A DNA stretch of 29,289 bases from a virus: IMG/VR virus record IMGVR_UViG_3300009177_000095, positions 1-29,289 of that record, one strand, 5' to 3'. Position 1 is the first letter of the stretch. Each line of letters begins with the position of its first letter. The notes under the pieces are model-generated. The model was not told the DNA's origin, searched no databases, and saw nothing but the letters and a program-made list of their open reading frames with translations. Both the position numbers and the translations under genes were made by a program. Positions 7,329 through 14,774 of this stretch are shown here, piece after piece.

Positions 7329-8976
7329 TGGGCGGAACGACAGAGTTGGGGACGATTCGCTTGGTTGGGAAAAAGTCGCCGCTGGGAACATAGATATCGC
7401 TCCACCCGCGCCAGGTTGGCCTCGCGGCTCCCTGCTCGGGCTTGTAGTGGAACCTGTACCGACGGACGTTGCTGGTCACGTTGAAGTCAGCAAACTCGAA
7501 GCCAACGTGTTCGGTCAGTGGGGTTACTGCCACCGAGGCCGCCACGTTCGCGCCCCGGTCTACGATTACCTCGATGTAGTACAAGGGGTCCTGCGGGATG
7601 TTCAACGGGTTCTTCTGGGACGTGATTACTCGCTGACAAGTCCCGTTGACCAAGAAGTCCTCGCTGTAGTACATGTCGATGGTGTCCCACCACATGTCCA
7701 TGCCACCGGCAGGGTCCGCTTGCCGGTCTCCCAGGATTCGTTCGTCGATTGCAAACATGTCACCACCCCTTGTAATCAAGAGCATTGGGTAGTGAGTAGG
7801 GTAGTTGGTCCCGTCGTAGCCTGTGGTCCACGCAGGCCCCGGTTCGATGATCTCGAACATGCCACCGAACTGCACGTCACCAGTCCTGGGGAAGTAGTCC
7901 CGGGTCCACGTATCTCGCATGTAATCGTAGATCAGCACCTCACTGTGCCCCATCTTCGTAGACTGGAGGAACAGGTGGTATTCCTTGAAGCCCTTGTACA
8001 GAGCCGCAAATGGCGCGTTCTGCCAGGGAGCCCAAGGAGTATCGACCATGCGGCGGATGTACGAGTGGACTGGTTGCCCGATCGGATGGAGCTGCGCGCC
8101 GTCCCACATGTAGACCATGTAGTCGTTGCCGATGAAGATGTGCGCCTGGCCCGTGGACTGAAGCGTCCAGGGGAACAGGCACCCGATTCCATTGACACGG
8201 GTCTCGGGGCGCATTGGGAAGTTGTCCTCACCCGTCGAGATGATGTCTGTGATCACGTCCTCTTTGTAGACGACCAGCCGGTCGTTCAAGACCTTGCCCC
8301 CAGTGATGGGCGTCACGGAGCCTGTGTAGAGCTCCAGGTACCCGCCGTGTTCAGGGGCCACTGTTGACCAGTCTGTGTAGTCCCCAATCTTGCTCCACTG
8401 AATCTTGTTGCTCATTGGATCAGCAGGATTGGTAGCTGGGAAGCCTACGGGGTTGTTCGCCAGGTTCATCGCGAACAGGCGGTTACTGAAGTACTCGATG
8501 AAGTTGCAGAATGGAGACCCGATGATCTGGCCGTTGAACGTACCCGTTCCATCCGAGTAGAACGCCCGGATGTCTGCCCCGTTGGTGATAAACAGCCTCT
8601 CCTCGCCCTGGGTCCAGGACCACCGTTGATCGTAACCAACAGTGAAACCGTAGATTTGGGGCTTGAACTTAAACGTAGCCAGGTCGAGGTATCGGATCTC
8701 ACGCCAACTGGTAGTCCGGGAGCGGACCATGCAGAAGACTGTCTTCTTTCCCTTCTCATCCGTGTGTAGTGCGAAGTCGATGAATTCCATGTCCGGATGG
8801 GTTGTAGGTGCGGTTTCAAGTGTAACTGACCGCCCAGGAGCCCGTAGGACCTCACCGAACCGGAACCGCACGTTCTGGCACCAGGGAGTGTACTCAGCAG
8901 GTATCGCGTCAGACATCGCAGAGACGTAGAGTCCCTTCGTTGGTGCCTGACTATGAGCTCTTTGTTGTTGTGCCAT
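7315..8976 (-). CDS. tail nozzle / tail tubular protein B-like structural protein
   Basis: Protein of 553 residues with no signal peptide and regularly spaced aromatic beta-strand segments through its length (for example FIDFALHTDE, RWSWTQGEERLFITNG, IEYFSNRLFAMN, RLVVYKEDVITDI, HIFIGNDYMVYMWDG). This pattern fits the beta-propeller nozzle proteins of podoviruses (P22 gp10 and T7 gp12 class). Immediately upstream is an adaptor-like gene, the usual partner. Its start ATG has no convincing SD; instead a TTTCA-N5-TGAAA palindrome (8986-9000) ends 9 bases before it. Role: lower part of the short tail through which DNA passes. The family is assigned from pattern and gene order, not from an alignment. 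Confidence 0.75.
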   Translation of the reverse strand: MAQQQRAHSQAPTKGLYVSAMSDAIPAEYTPWCQNVRFRFGEVLRAPGRSVTLETAPTTHPDMEFIDFALHTDEKGKKTVFCMVRSRTTSWREIRYLDLATFKFKPQIYGFTVGYDQRWSWTQGEERLFITNGADIRAFYSDGTGTFNGQIIGSPFCNFIEYFSNRLFAMNLANNPVGFPATNPADPMSNKIQWSKIGDYTDWSTVAPEHGGYLELYTGSVTPITGGKVLNDRLVVYKEDVITDIISTGEDNFPMRPETRVNGIGCLFPWTLQSTGQAHIFIGNDYMVYMWDGAQLHPIGQPVHSYIRRMVDTPWAPWQNAPFAALYKGFKEYHLFLQSTKMGHSEVLIYDYMRDTWTRDYFPRTGDVQFGGMFEIIEPGPAWTTGYDGTNYPTHYPMLLITRGGDMFAIDERILGDRQADPAGGMDMWWDTIDMYYSEDFLVNGTCQRVITSQKNPLNIPQDPLYYIEVIVDRGANVAASVAVTPLTEHVGFEFADFNVTSNVRRYRFHYKPEQGAARPTWRGWSDIYVPSGDFFPTKRIVPNSVVPPIGTD

Positions 8977-8985
8977 CTCTGGGTC

Positions 8986-9000
8986 TTTCAGTTTTTGAAA
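8986..9000. promoter_or_regulatory. YTTCA-N5-TGAAR palindrome upstream of the nozzle gene
   Basis: TTTCA-GTTTT-TGAAA on the plus strand lies in the 27-base gap between the adaptor stop (9004) and the nozzle ATG (8976), where a Shine-Dalgarno would normally sit. It is one of seven such sites. Confidence 0.55.
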
Positions 9001-9003
9001 CTG

Positions 9004-9612
9004 CTACTTGAACCTGACCCCGATGGTCGTCTCGTACCCATCGTCCTCCAGCAAGACCTCGTCGGTCCTGCCTGCGATCTCGTTGTCCACGCCGGTCTTG
9101 TAGCCGACGCCTTCCTCGAACCGTTGCAAGGCCGTGATTCCCTTCGCGACCGAGAGCGTGATCAGCAGCTCATGCCACTCGCGTTCGAGTGGGATCACGA
9201 GACCAGGGACCAGCTTGGGCAGCCGGCGCCGGTACCTCATGACCAGCGGTGTGTCCTCGCTCGGAATCGGGTCCAGCTCCAGGTGGTCCTGGTAGCGCGC
9301 GAAGCGGGTAGGAAGGCCGATCGTCCTGTACGTCTTGTCGAGTACCTGCCAGTGGACTTGGTCGAGCTTCCTCGTCACGTCTCGCAGGGACAGGATGAAC
9401 CAGAAGTCCGCAGGCGTCTCGAGGACCGCCTTACCTTGAACGGCCACGCAATCGTACAGGGCATCCAGCTCACGGAAGCTCGCCTTCGGAGCCTGCGTAA
9501 GCTCTGTGAAAGCATCCATGATCCACTGATCAGCGCGTTGATCGAGGTCCTGTCGATTGCCCATTCGAGCAATGACTTCGGCCTTGATTTCATCGTAGGT
9601 CTGTGGATTCAT
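9004..9612 (-). CDS. head-tail adaptor / tail tubular protein A-like
   Basis: Protein of 202 residues. It starts with a helical N-terminal segment (NPQTYDEIKAEVIARMGN) and ADQWIMDAFTEL, the pattern of podovirus adaptor proteins (T7 gp11 or P22 gp4 type and related phage adaptor families), in which the N-terminal helices dock on the portal. A beta-rich middle follows (ALYDCVAVQG, FWFILSLRDV, VMRYRRRLP) and a final helical part. Gene order also fits: directly before the nozzle-type gene. ATG is preceded by GGGGGA. Role: a ring joining portal and tail. Confidence comes from the N-terminal pattern and neighbours. Confidence 0.7.
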   Translation of the reverse strand: MNPQTYDEIKAEVIARMGNRQDLDQRADQWIMDAFTELTQAPKASFRELDALYDCVAVQGKAVLETPADFWFILSLRDVTRKLDQVHWQVLDKTYRTIGLPTRFARYQDHLELDPIPSEDTPLVMRYRRRLPKLVPGLVIPLEREWHELLITLSVAKGITALQRFEEGVGYKTGVDNEIAGRTDEVLLEDDGYETTIGVRFK

Positions 9613-9621
9613 CGTGTCCCC

Positions 9622-10581
9622 CTACGCTGCGTAGACGACGGAGCGTAGCCGGTTGATCTTGTTCCCGGCATTCGCGGTGAGGGTCGTGATGCTGAAGTTC
9701 GTCTGGATTCCAAAGGACAGGTCCGTGCCAGTTGTGATCCCTTGGAACACAGTCGAGGTCGGAGTCGTCAGCGATGCCGGTGGGTTTCCTGGGTTCGGAG
9801 CAGCTGTCCTGACCGTTGCGTCGACCCAGATGGTCCCCGCGCTCACGATGAAGAAGTAGGCGTCGATCGCCCACGGAATGACACTGGCTGCAGAAACAGC
9901 CACCGGCATGGAGCATATGCGAGCCCCAGCCGCGAAGACGATCACGTCCACTCCGTAAGCACCAACCCTGATAGCCGTGCCCATTGCCTTGTAACGGTAG
10001 CCCTTGCCTACCTCCAACATGGCCCCCGCCATCATCGTCGGGGCTGACACAGTACCGATGGCCGTGACGGGAATGTCGAGCGAGTCGTCGAATGACTGGA
10101 GTATGCCCCCAGGCAGAGGCACTCCCGTGAGCTTGCTGTACTGGAGACTGATGATCCGGTCATCTGTGATGGTCCCGGCCTGGACATGGGTTCCGCCATG
10201 TACCGAGCCGTTCATCATGTGGAGGTTGTTGATCGAGTTGACGCCGATCTGTTCTCCCCTGATCGAGCCGTCGACGATGTGTCCGCTGGCTCCACCGATG
10301 ATGGAATGGAGAGCGATCTTCGGGCCATCGACAGCTCTGGGATAGATGTGATTGTTCTGAACTGCAAACGTTGCGAGATCGGGGTCAGGATACGTTCCTG
10401 TTAGTGCTCCACCCGCGGGTCCGACCGGCGCGTTTGGTACGTCGATCATCGTGTTCCACGCGTCGTAGAGCATGTTCAGGTCCGCGTCGAGCTCCGTAGG
10501 GATGACGTTCTTGAACCCCTTACGGTAGGAGTCCTCGAAGTCCTTGACGCCGCCGCGCTTGTCAGATCTCTGAATACTCAT
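9622..10581 (-). CDS. tail fibre/spike-like protein
   Basis: Protein of 319 residues, with ATG at 10581 overlapping the preceding stop (ATGA) and GAGGAAG as SD. After a hydrophilic N-terminus it has the segment VGPAGGALTGTYPDPDLA, a GPAGG-L-GTYP-P motif common in phage fibre and appendage proteins. A repetitive region with HSIIGGASGHIVDGSIRGEQIGVNSINNLHMMNGSVHGG follows in which short strands alternate with Gly/Asn turns, as in a trimeric beta-structure. The C-terminal half is a Val/Ala/Thr-rich beta domain similar in style to that of the gene at 11420. Likely a receptor-binding or connector fibre; the receptor cannot be predicted. Confidence 0.65.
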   Translation of the reverse strand: MSIQRSDKRGGVKDFEDSYRKGFKNVIPTELDADLNMLYDAWNTMIDVPNAPVGPAGGALTGTYPDPDLATFAVQNNHIYPRAVDGPKIALHSIIGGASGHIVDGSIRGEQIGVNSINNLHMMNGSVHGGTHVQAGTITDDRIISLQYSKLTGVPLPGGILQSFDDSLDIPVTAIGTVSAPTMMAGAMLEVGKGYRYKAMGTAIRVGAYGVDVIVFAAGARICSMPVAVSAASVIPWAIDAYFFIVSAGTIWVDATVRTAAPNPGNPPASLTTPTSTVFQGITTGTDLSFGIQTNFSITTLTANAGNKINRLRSVVYAA

Positions 10582-10922
10582 GGCTTCCTCTCGCACGGAT
10601 CGACCGCGCCGTACCACTGGAGTTCGTACCAGAGACCGGTGTACCACTCGTTTGATGTTGTCCCCTCACCTTGGCACGACACTGGCTGCTCAGTGTTGAC
10701 CGGCTCTTCCTTCGGTGCCGAGATGTCCTGCAGGTAGTCCGAGTGAGTTTTCTCGTCGTCGCAGTCCTTGCAGACTAGGCGGTTGTTCTTGTAGTGCCGA
10801 AACGACTTCGACAACGGATAGTCGGCGCCGCACAGGAAGCACTCGAACCACTGCTCCCCGTACCTTGGGAAGTGCGGGCCAGGGTAGTCACTCCCTGTCT
10901 CGCCTCGTGCTCTGTTGTCCAT
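10578..10922 (-). CDS. zinc-ribbon protein in the fibre cluster
   Basis: Protein of 114 residues. It contains two CxxC knuckles, CFLCGADYP and LVCKDCDDEK, separated by about 17 residues, a standard four-Cys zinc ribbon. The C-terminal half is acidic and ends with CERKP. The start at 10922 overlaps the stop of the collagen-like gene by one base (TGATG) and has AGGAG at eight bases; a start at 10940 would add only six residues. Such small zinc-ribbon proteins with hydrophilic tails are common among phage structural genes, where they may stabilise the virion or bind nucleic acid; the function is unknown. Confidence 0.65.
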   Translation of the reverse strand: MDNRARGETGSDYPGPHFPRYGEQWFECFLCGADYPLSKSFRHYKNNRLVCKDCDDEKTHSDYLQDISAPKEEPVNTEQPVSCQGEGTTSNEWYTGLWYELQWYGAVDPCERKP

Positions 10923-11419
10923 CAATTTGCTCCTGTGCATGTTGCACTGGCGATGTAGCGTAGGTTGCTACCAAAGGTCAAAGTGGAGATCGCCGTCGAG
11001 GACGTCTTCCATTCCGTAGCACTGATTGGTCCCGAGAACAGCTGGTGCAGCTTCTTGGTGTCGTCGCTGTCAGGTGGGGTAATCTCGGTGACTGCGCCAC
11101 CCCCAAGTACTAGGGTACCTGGCGGGCAGGTCACAACCACCTCGATGAGGGTACCACCTACAACTTGCCCGAAATCCTGGGTAATAGACACAACTTGTGG
11201 GACACCTGCCGCTGCACCTGGAGGTCCAGGCGCGCCAGGAGTTCCAGGTATTCCCATTGGTCCTGTTGGACCTGGAACTCCTTGTGGGCCTTCGACACAC
11301 CGCATCCGCTTAAGGCACCAGAACACCTTAGGACCAACGGGCTTAAACGGGCACTTGGCACAGAAACACGCAAGTGCATCGTTAGCTACTAGCAATAGCA
11401 ATAGTGCAATGATTCTCAT
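10922..11419 (-). CDS. exported collagen-like protein
   Basis: Protein of 165 residues. Residues 1-17 form a signal peptide (MRIIALLLLLVANDALA) followed by CFCAKC, so Cys18 lies right at the cleavage site; the box ALAC is close to, but not a canonical, lipobox. A cluster of Cys residues follows. Residues about 44-72 are nine uninterrupted Gly-X-Y triplets (GPQGVPGPTGPMGIPG and onwards), a collagen-like trimerising segment. The C-terminal about 90 residues are beta-rich and could be a trimerisation or binding head. Collagen-like repeats are common in phage fibres, but a signal peptide on one is unusual; it suggests export by the infected cell, as a surface or exclusion protein. Confidence 0.65.
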   Translation of the reverse strand: MRIIALLLLLVANDALACFCAKCPFKPVGPKVFWCLKRMRCVEGPQGVPGPTGPMGIPGTPGAPGPPGAAAGVPQVVSITQDFGQVVGGTLIEVVVTCPPGTLVLGGGAVTEITPPDSDDTKKLHQLFSGPISATEWKTSSTAISTLTFGSNLRYIASATCTGAN

Positions 11420-12412
11420 TTAGATTATCTGCATGAATCCGCCACGCAGATCCAGGATGTTTGCGGCATTTGCCGTAATGAACACGCCCCCAATCGTCGG
11501 GGCCAATATTGGCATACTTGCCACCGTGGGCTGATAGCCAACAATCCCATTCGCCGTGATCGCTTCCGCCGTAGATCCTCCGGCGCGTGACCCAGATGCC
11601 TGTATCAGGCCCTGGACCAACAACTGCTGCGAGCTCCACGGCACGATGCGAAGGTCCATGTTCCAGATACCATTCACGTTACTGCCAGGTGCCGTATACG
11701 CTAGCTGGGCAATCGTCGGCCCCGTCGGAAAGGCTCCGCCAGCTAGAATGATGTACAGCGTCTGACCTGCCACGAGGGCAAATAGGCCACCGCCAACGAC
11801 CCGAATGAGGCGGCTGCCCCTAGTGGTGAAGCTCGGGAACGTACAGAGGTTGAATGGCGAATTGCTACTGGCCCCACCGCTCGCGTACCCGGCAGCGAAC
11901 GGCATCCCCGTAACTGCCCGAAGGGTTCCCTCAGTTGAGGATACGTTAAGGTCGCCTGCCTTTGTAAGCTGCGCGATCGTCGACAGGAACGCACCACCTG
12001 GAGCAGAGCGAGATATGTCAAGTGCATCCGTCGCAACGTCCCCGAACAATGAGATACCCCACGACGGCATCGACACGTCATCTTGTGTCCATCCTGGGGC
12101 TGTCGTCAGTGTATCATTGATCGTTATGCGGACGTTATTGTTCGCGGTGTCCGTGATCACGCGCGCTTTGACGGTGCGCCCACCAAGCGTTAAACACGTC
12201 AGGTTGCCGGTCGCTGGGACGGCAAGCCCCTTCGTGCCATCAACCGGGATGAGATTGTTACCAGACACCGTCCAGTAGCCCGCGGGTATCCACGCTGCAC
12301 CATCGGAGACGTACAGCAGCTTCGTCGCCGTGTTCCAGTACATGTCTCCCGACGCACCAACGGCTGGCGCCGCGGCGTAGGGAGCTGCGTTTGTTATCCC
12401 GTAGCGCCTCAT
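11420..12412 (-). CDS. tail fibre-like protein, beta-rich
   Basis: Protein of 330 residues; ATG at 12412 overlaps the stop of the upstream fibre gene (ATGAGG). The N-terminus has GDMYWNTATKLLYVSDGAAWIPAG, a short aromatic beta-hairpin module with the same Y-x-x-DG-x-x-W logic as the upstream gene at 12409 (MYFNSADNTFYWYDGTQW), suggesting paralogous modules. The rest is Ala/Gly/Thr/Ile-rich, with repeating strands and few charges, typical of a trimeric fibre shaft and head. Probably part of the host-recognition apparatus. No enzymatic motif seen. Confidence 0.6.
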   Translation of the reverse strand: MRRYGITNAAPYAAAPAVGASGDMYWNTATKLLYVSDGAAWIPAGYWTVSGNNLIPVDGTKGLAVPATGNLTCLTLGGRTVKARVITDTANNNVRITINDTLTTAPGWTQDDVSMPSWGISLFGDVATDALDISRSAPGGAFLSTIAQLTKAGDLNVSSTEGTLRAVTGMPFAAGYASGGASSNSPFNLCTFPSFTTRGSRLIRVVGGGLFALVAGQTLYIILAGGAFPTGPTIAQLAYTAPGSNVNGIWNMDLRIVPWSSQQLLVQGLIQASGSRAGGSTAEAITANGIVGYQPTVASMPILAPTIGGVFITANAANILDLRGGFMQII

Positions 12413-13530
12413 CCGATCACGACGATCCTGTATCCTGCTCCGAGGTTGGGGTTGTACCGAACTGTGAGGGTGTTGACGGTGGCAGCATCCCAATCGACTT
12501 CGACGGACGTATAGGGAGTCGCACCGTTATAGACCTGCACGTGAACGTCACGTGTGTTGAGGTTGTGGGTGACGGTCTCTGGGCTCGTGGTCCCCGTGAG
12601 GGCCGCTGCGTACTTCTTCGTGAACGTAGTATCGACATAGCTCTTGGAAGCGATGACGGTGGTGTCGACGGCAACCGTGTCGGCGGCGACTGTGATACCC
12701 GTGCCGGCCCCGACATCGAGCGTGTTGCCGGTCTGGGTAAGACCATTGCCAGCGGTGACCGTGCCCCCACCTGCGAACTGGACCCACGTGATTGCCGTCG
12801 TGTCGACAGTGATGGGATTGTCTGTCGTGCAGACCCACGCAGTATCTTTGTTGACCGTGCCCTCGGAGACAAACACCGCTGCGTTCGGGAACTCGGTGTT
12901 GAAGTCCATGTCCGTGACACGGGTCCACCCTCCAGAGGAGGCAGACCATACACCGTTCTCGGCAGGGGCCGTCTGGTTCTTGAGCAGGACTCGGTCGTTA
13001 GCAATGACCGTAATCCCATCTACTGCAATGAGTCCGGACTTGGTGACGTTTGCCGTCGACGCGACCCGAACATTGTCCTTCCACGCGAGGCCACTGATCA
13101 GGCCATCGACGTACTGCTTCGTGACCGCGTCGGTTCCCGCAACTGGGGCGCCTAGGTTGGTGATGAGGAAGCCGCCCATGCTGACGTTGGCCGTCGCGGC
13201 CGCATGAGCCGAGACCGGGATCGTCGAGTGGGCCGCCGCGTCGTGGGCTGGGAACCCGTGCTTGTGGTCGCCACGGGTGTAGAGGGTACTTACGCCAGCG
13301 ACTGGCGCGTCACCGAAAGCCTGCGTTGTGACCGTGTCTGAGGCGACTGCACCAGCCCCACCTTTGGCCGCAACCCACTGGGTCCCGTCGTACCAGTAGA
13401 ACGTGTTGTCGGCCGAATTGAAGTACATGAGCCCCTTGACAGGCGCCGCAGGCGCCGTGCCGAGGTTCTGCATGACCGCATTACGGATCTCGTTCTTTAC
13501 TATGTCAAGTGGGCCGTAGACGGTAGGCAT
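12409..13530 (-). CDS. tail fibre-like protein with beta-hairpin module
   Basis: Protein of 373 residues with AGAGGG upstream of ATG. Near the N-terminus KGLMYFNSADNTFYWYDGTQWVAA is a fold motif frequent in fibre and spike proteins. There follow shaft-like repeats, a DGITVIANDRVLLKNQT-type strand module widely seen in phage fibre proteins, and a glycine/threonine repeat around GAGTGITVAADTVAVDTT. The C-terminus is YRIVVIG after a strand-rich domain (HNLNTRDVHVQVYNG). Its 3' end overlaps the next fibre gene by four bases. Likely trimeric receptor-binding fibre or its upper part. Confidence 0.65.
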   Translation of the reverse strand: MPTVYGPLDIVKNEIRNAVMQNLGTAPAAPVKGLMYFNSADNTFYWYDGTQWVAAKGGAGAVASDTVTTQAFGDAPVAGVSTLYTRGDHKHGFPAHDAAAHSTIPVSAHAAATANVSMGGFLITNLGAPVAGTDAVTKQYVDGLISGLAWKDNVRVASTANVTKSGLIAVDGITVIANDRVLLKNQTAPAENGVWSASSGGWTRVTDMDFNTEFPNAAVFVSEGTVNKDTAWVCTTDNPITVDTTAITWVQFAGGGTVTAGNGLTQTGNTLDVGAGTGITVAADTVAVDTTVIASKSYVDTTFTKKYAAALTGTTSPETVTHNLNTRDVHVQVYNGATPYTSVEVDWDAATVNTLTVRYNPNLGAGYRIVVIG

Positions 13531-13540
13531 GTATTACCCT

Positions 13541-13882
13541 CTAGCTTAGATAAGCCTCTCCACCCACGGAGGCAGAGAACGTTAGAGTAACTGTCGTGCT
13601 CGTGTAGTCCACGGCTCCTGGAACTATCTGTCGGCCGGATGAATCGACAGCTGTGACGTTGGGACGAAACGAAAGACCGTGAGTGATCACCCAGGTCGTG
13701 GCAGCAACCGATTGAACGTGCCGGTACGATTCCCCTGTACCGCCGCTCCCGCCGCTGCCACCACCTGCCGCGATCGCTTTGTCTAAACCAAGAAAGACTC
13801 GTTGGAGCTCTTCAACATGCTGGCGTGCCCAGATGACGACTTGCTCTCTGTCCTGCAAACGTGTAAGGCTTACGATCCTCAC
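13541..13882 (-). CDS. small virion protein with helical head and beta C-terminus
   Basis: Protein of 113 residues. Residues 1-37 look helical; a Gly/Ser linker (about 40-49, GGGSGGSGG) separates them from a beta-rich C-terminal domain, TTWVITHGLSFRPNVTAVDSSGR and onwards, which ends TVTLTFSASVGGEAYLS. This C-terminal type is repeatedly found in phage tail and fibre proteins, where it forms a small beta-domain. The gene overlaps the HicB-like gene start region by four bases and precedes the fibre genes, so it may link the tail to fibres. Confidence 0.55.
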   Translation of the reverse strand: MRIVSLTRLQDREQVVIWARQHVEELQRVFLGLDKAIAAGGGSGGSGGTGESYRHVQSVAATTWVITHGLSFRPNVTAVDSSGRQIVPGAVDYTSTTVTLTFSASVGGEAYLS

Positions 13883-14064
13883 GTTGTCTCACCCCAGCGC
13901 TCGCCGTCAGTAAAGCGGCCAAGATAGTCCTCTTGTGCCCACCGGGCTGCATCGAGCGCGTCCATGATGTCTGGCGCGCGCCCGATGCAGCCCCTCAACT
14001 GTGGGAACCGCACTTCCCACTCTTCGCCATTGTACTCGATCTCGATGCGGTAACGCGGGTCCAT
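13879..14064 (-). CDS. orphan HicB-like small protein
   Basis: Protein of 61 residues. The segment YRIEIEYNGEEWEVRFPQLRGCIGRAPDIMDALDAARWAQEDYL follows the HicB antitoxin fold pattern: beta-strand, Glu-Glu-x-x-V-x-(F/V)-P-x-(L)-x-GC, then a helix with alternating Ala. No HicA partner (about 60 residues with a catalytic His) is visible nearby and no C-terminal DNA-binding domain follows, so only the small fold is present. The ATG at 14064 overlaps the preceding stop (ATGA), supporting real translation. Such HicB-like proteins occur in phage structural clusters with unknown role; it may have been recruited for a non-toxin function. Confidence 0.55.
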   Translation of the reverse strand: MDPRYRIEIEYNGEEWEVRFPQLRGCIGRAPDIMDALDAARWAQEDYLGRFTDGERWGETT

Positions 14065-14771
14065 CAGACCACGACGGCTCCGAGTGCTCCCGCGACACCG
14101 GGTGTGATCTCGACGACTTGGCCCAGGTTGTTCCTGAGCCTGATGCCACCGACAGCGGCGCGCATGAACGCGCCCATGAACGGCTCCTCGGTGCTGTAGT
14201 TCTTGACACCGACGGCATCGACGTCTGTGACTCCTTGATCTCCAGGACCTGTGCGGATGATCGTGATTCCCTCCCGGTTGGCCGAATTCGGGAACAGGTT
14301 GATCACGTCTGCCTGGAGTGGAAGCGCGAACGGGGTGATGGTGAAGCCGGTTCCACCCGCGTTCATCTCGTACCGGCACCACTGCCCTTGGGCCACGTTG
14401 TACAGCCCCATGTGGGGCTTGCCGATGGCAGCGTTGTACCCGAACTCGACAAACCGGTTGTTGTCGTAGTTGATGAACCTGAGCATGGTCACAGGTGCAT
14501 CCCGACCATCGAACACGGTCATGGCCGGATTCCGGTCCTTCTGGATGGTGCTGAACGCAGGATTCGGGACGTAGGTGATGGTAGTCCCTACGACCTTCAT
14601 CTCCATGGCCTGCGCGTCGGAGCTGAACCACAGCGCCGAGTAGAAGGTTCCGGGTGCCCCCGGCACGGCTTGGTTGCCGCCCGGCGAGAATAGCACCCGC
14701 ACCCGTCCACCCGCCGCGACTGCGAGCTGGGAGATGTCACCCCGGCTCGAGACTGCGAGGGCTGATCTCAT
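14064..14771 (-). CDS. structural protein, capsid-proximal, unknown family
   Basis: Protein of 235 residues directly after the capsid gene (3-base gap), with GGGAG upstream of ATG. It is beta-rich throughout, with segments such as GRVRVLFSPGG, TFYSALWFSSD and GFTITPFAL, aromatic and Asn residues at regular places, and a Val-rich C-terminal end. I recognise no family. Position after the major capsid protein and before small tail and fibre genes suggests a head-fibre, decoration or tail-attachment protein. Its stop overlaps the next start (ATGA), so the two are probably expressed in step. Confidence 0.5.
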   Translation of the reverse strand: MRSALAVSSRGDISQLAVAAGGRVRVLFSPGGNQAVPGAPGTFYSALWFSSDAQAMEMKVVGTTITYVPNPAFSTIQKDRNPAMTVFDGRDAPVTMLRFINYDNNRFVEFGYNAAIGKPHMGLYNVAQGQWCRYEMNAGGTGFTITPFALPLQADVINLFPNSANREGITIIRTGPGDQGVTDVDAVGVKNYSTEEPFMGAFMRAAVGGIRLRNNLGQVVEITPGVAGALGAVVV

Positions 14772-14774
14772 GGC

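Noticed and set aside
7228-8367. Plus-strand ORF of 379 residues
   Set aside because: Antisense to the nozzle gene, no SD, and would conflict with continuous leftward operon structure.
13879-14631. Longer 250-residue version of the HicB-like gene
   Set aside because: Only the last 61 residues are protein-like; the remainder re-reads the 235-residue gene in another frame. ATGA overlap fixes the start at 14064.
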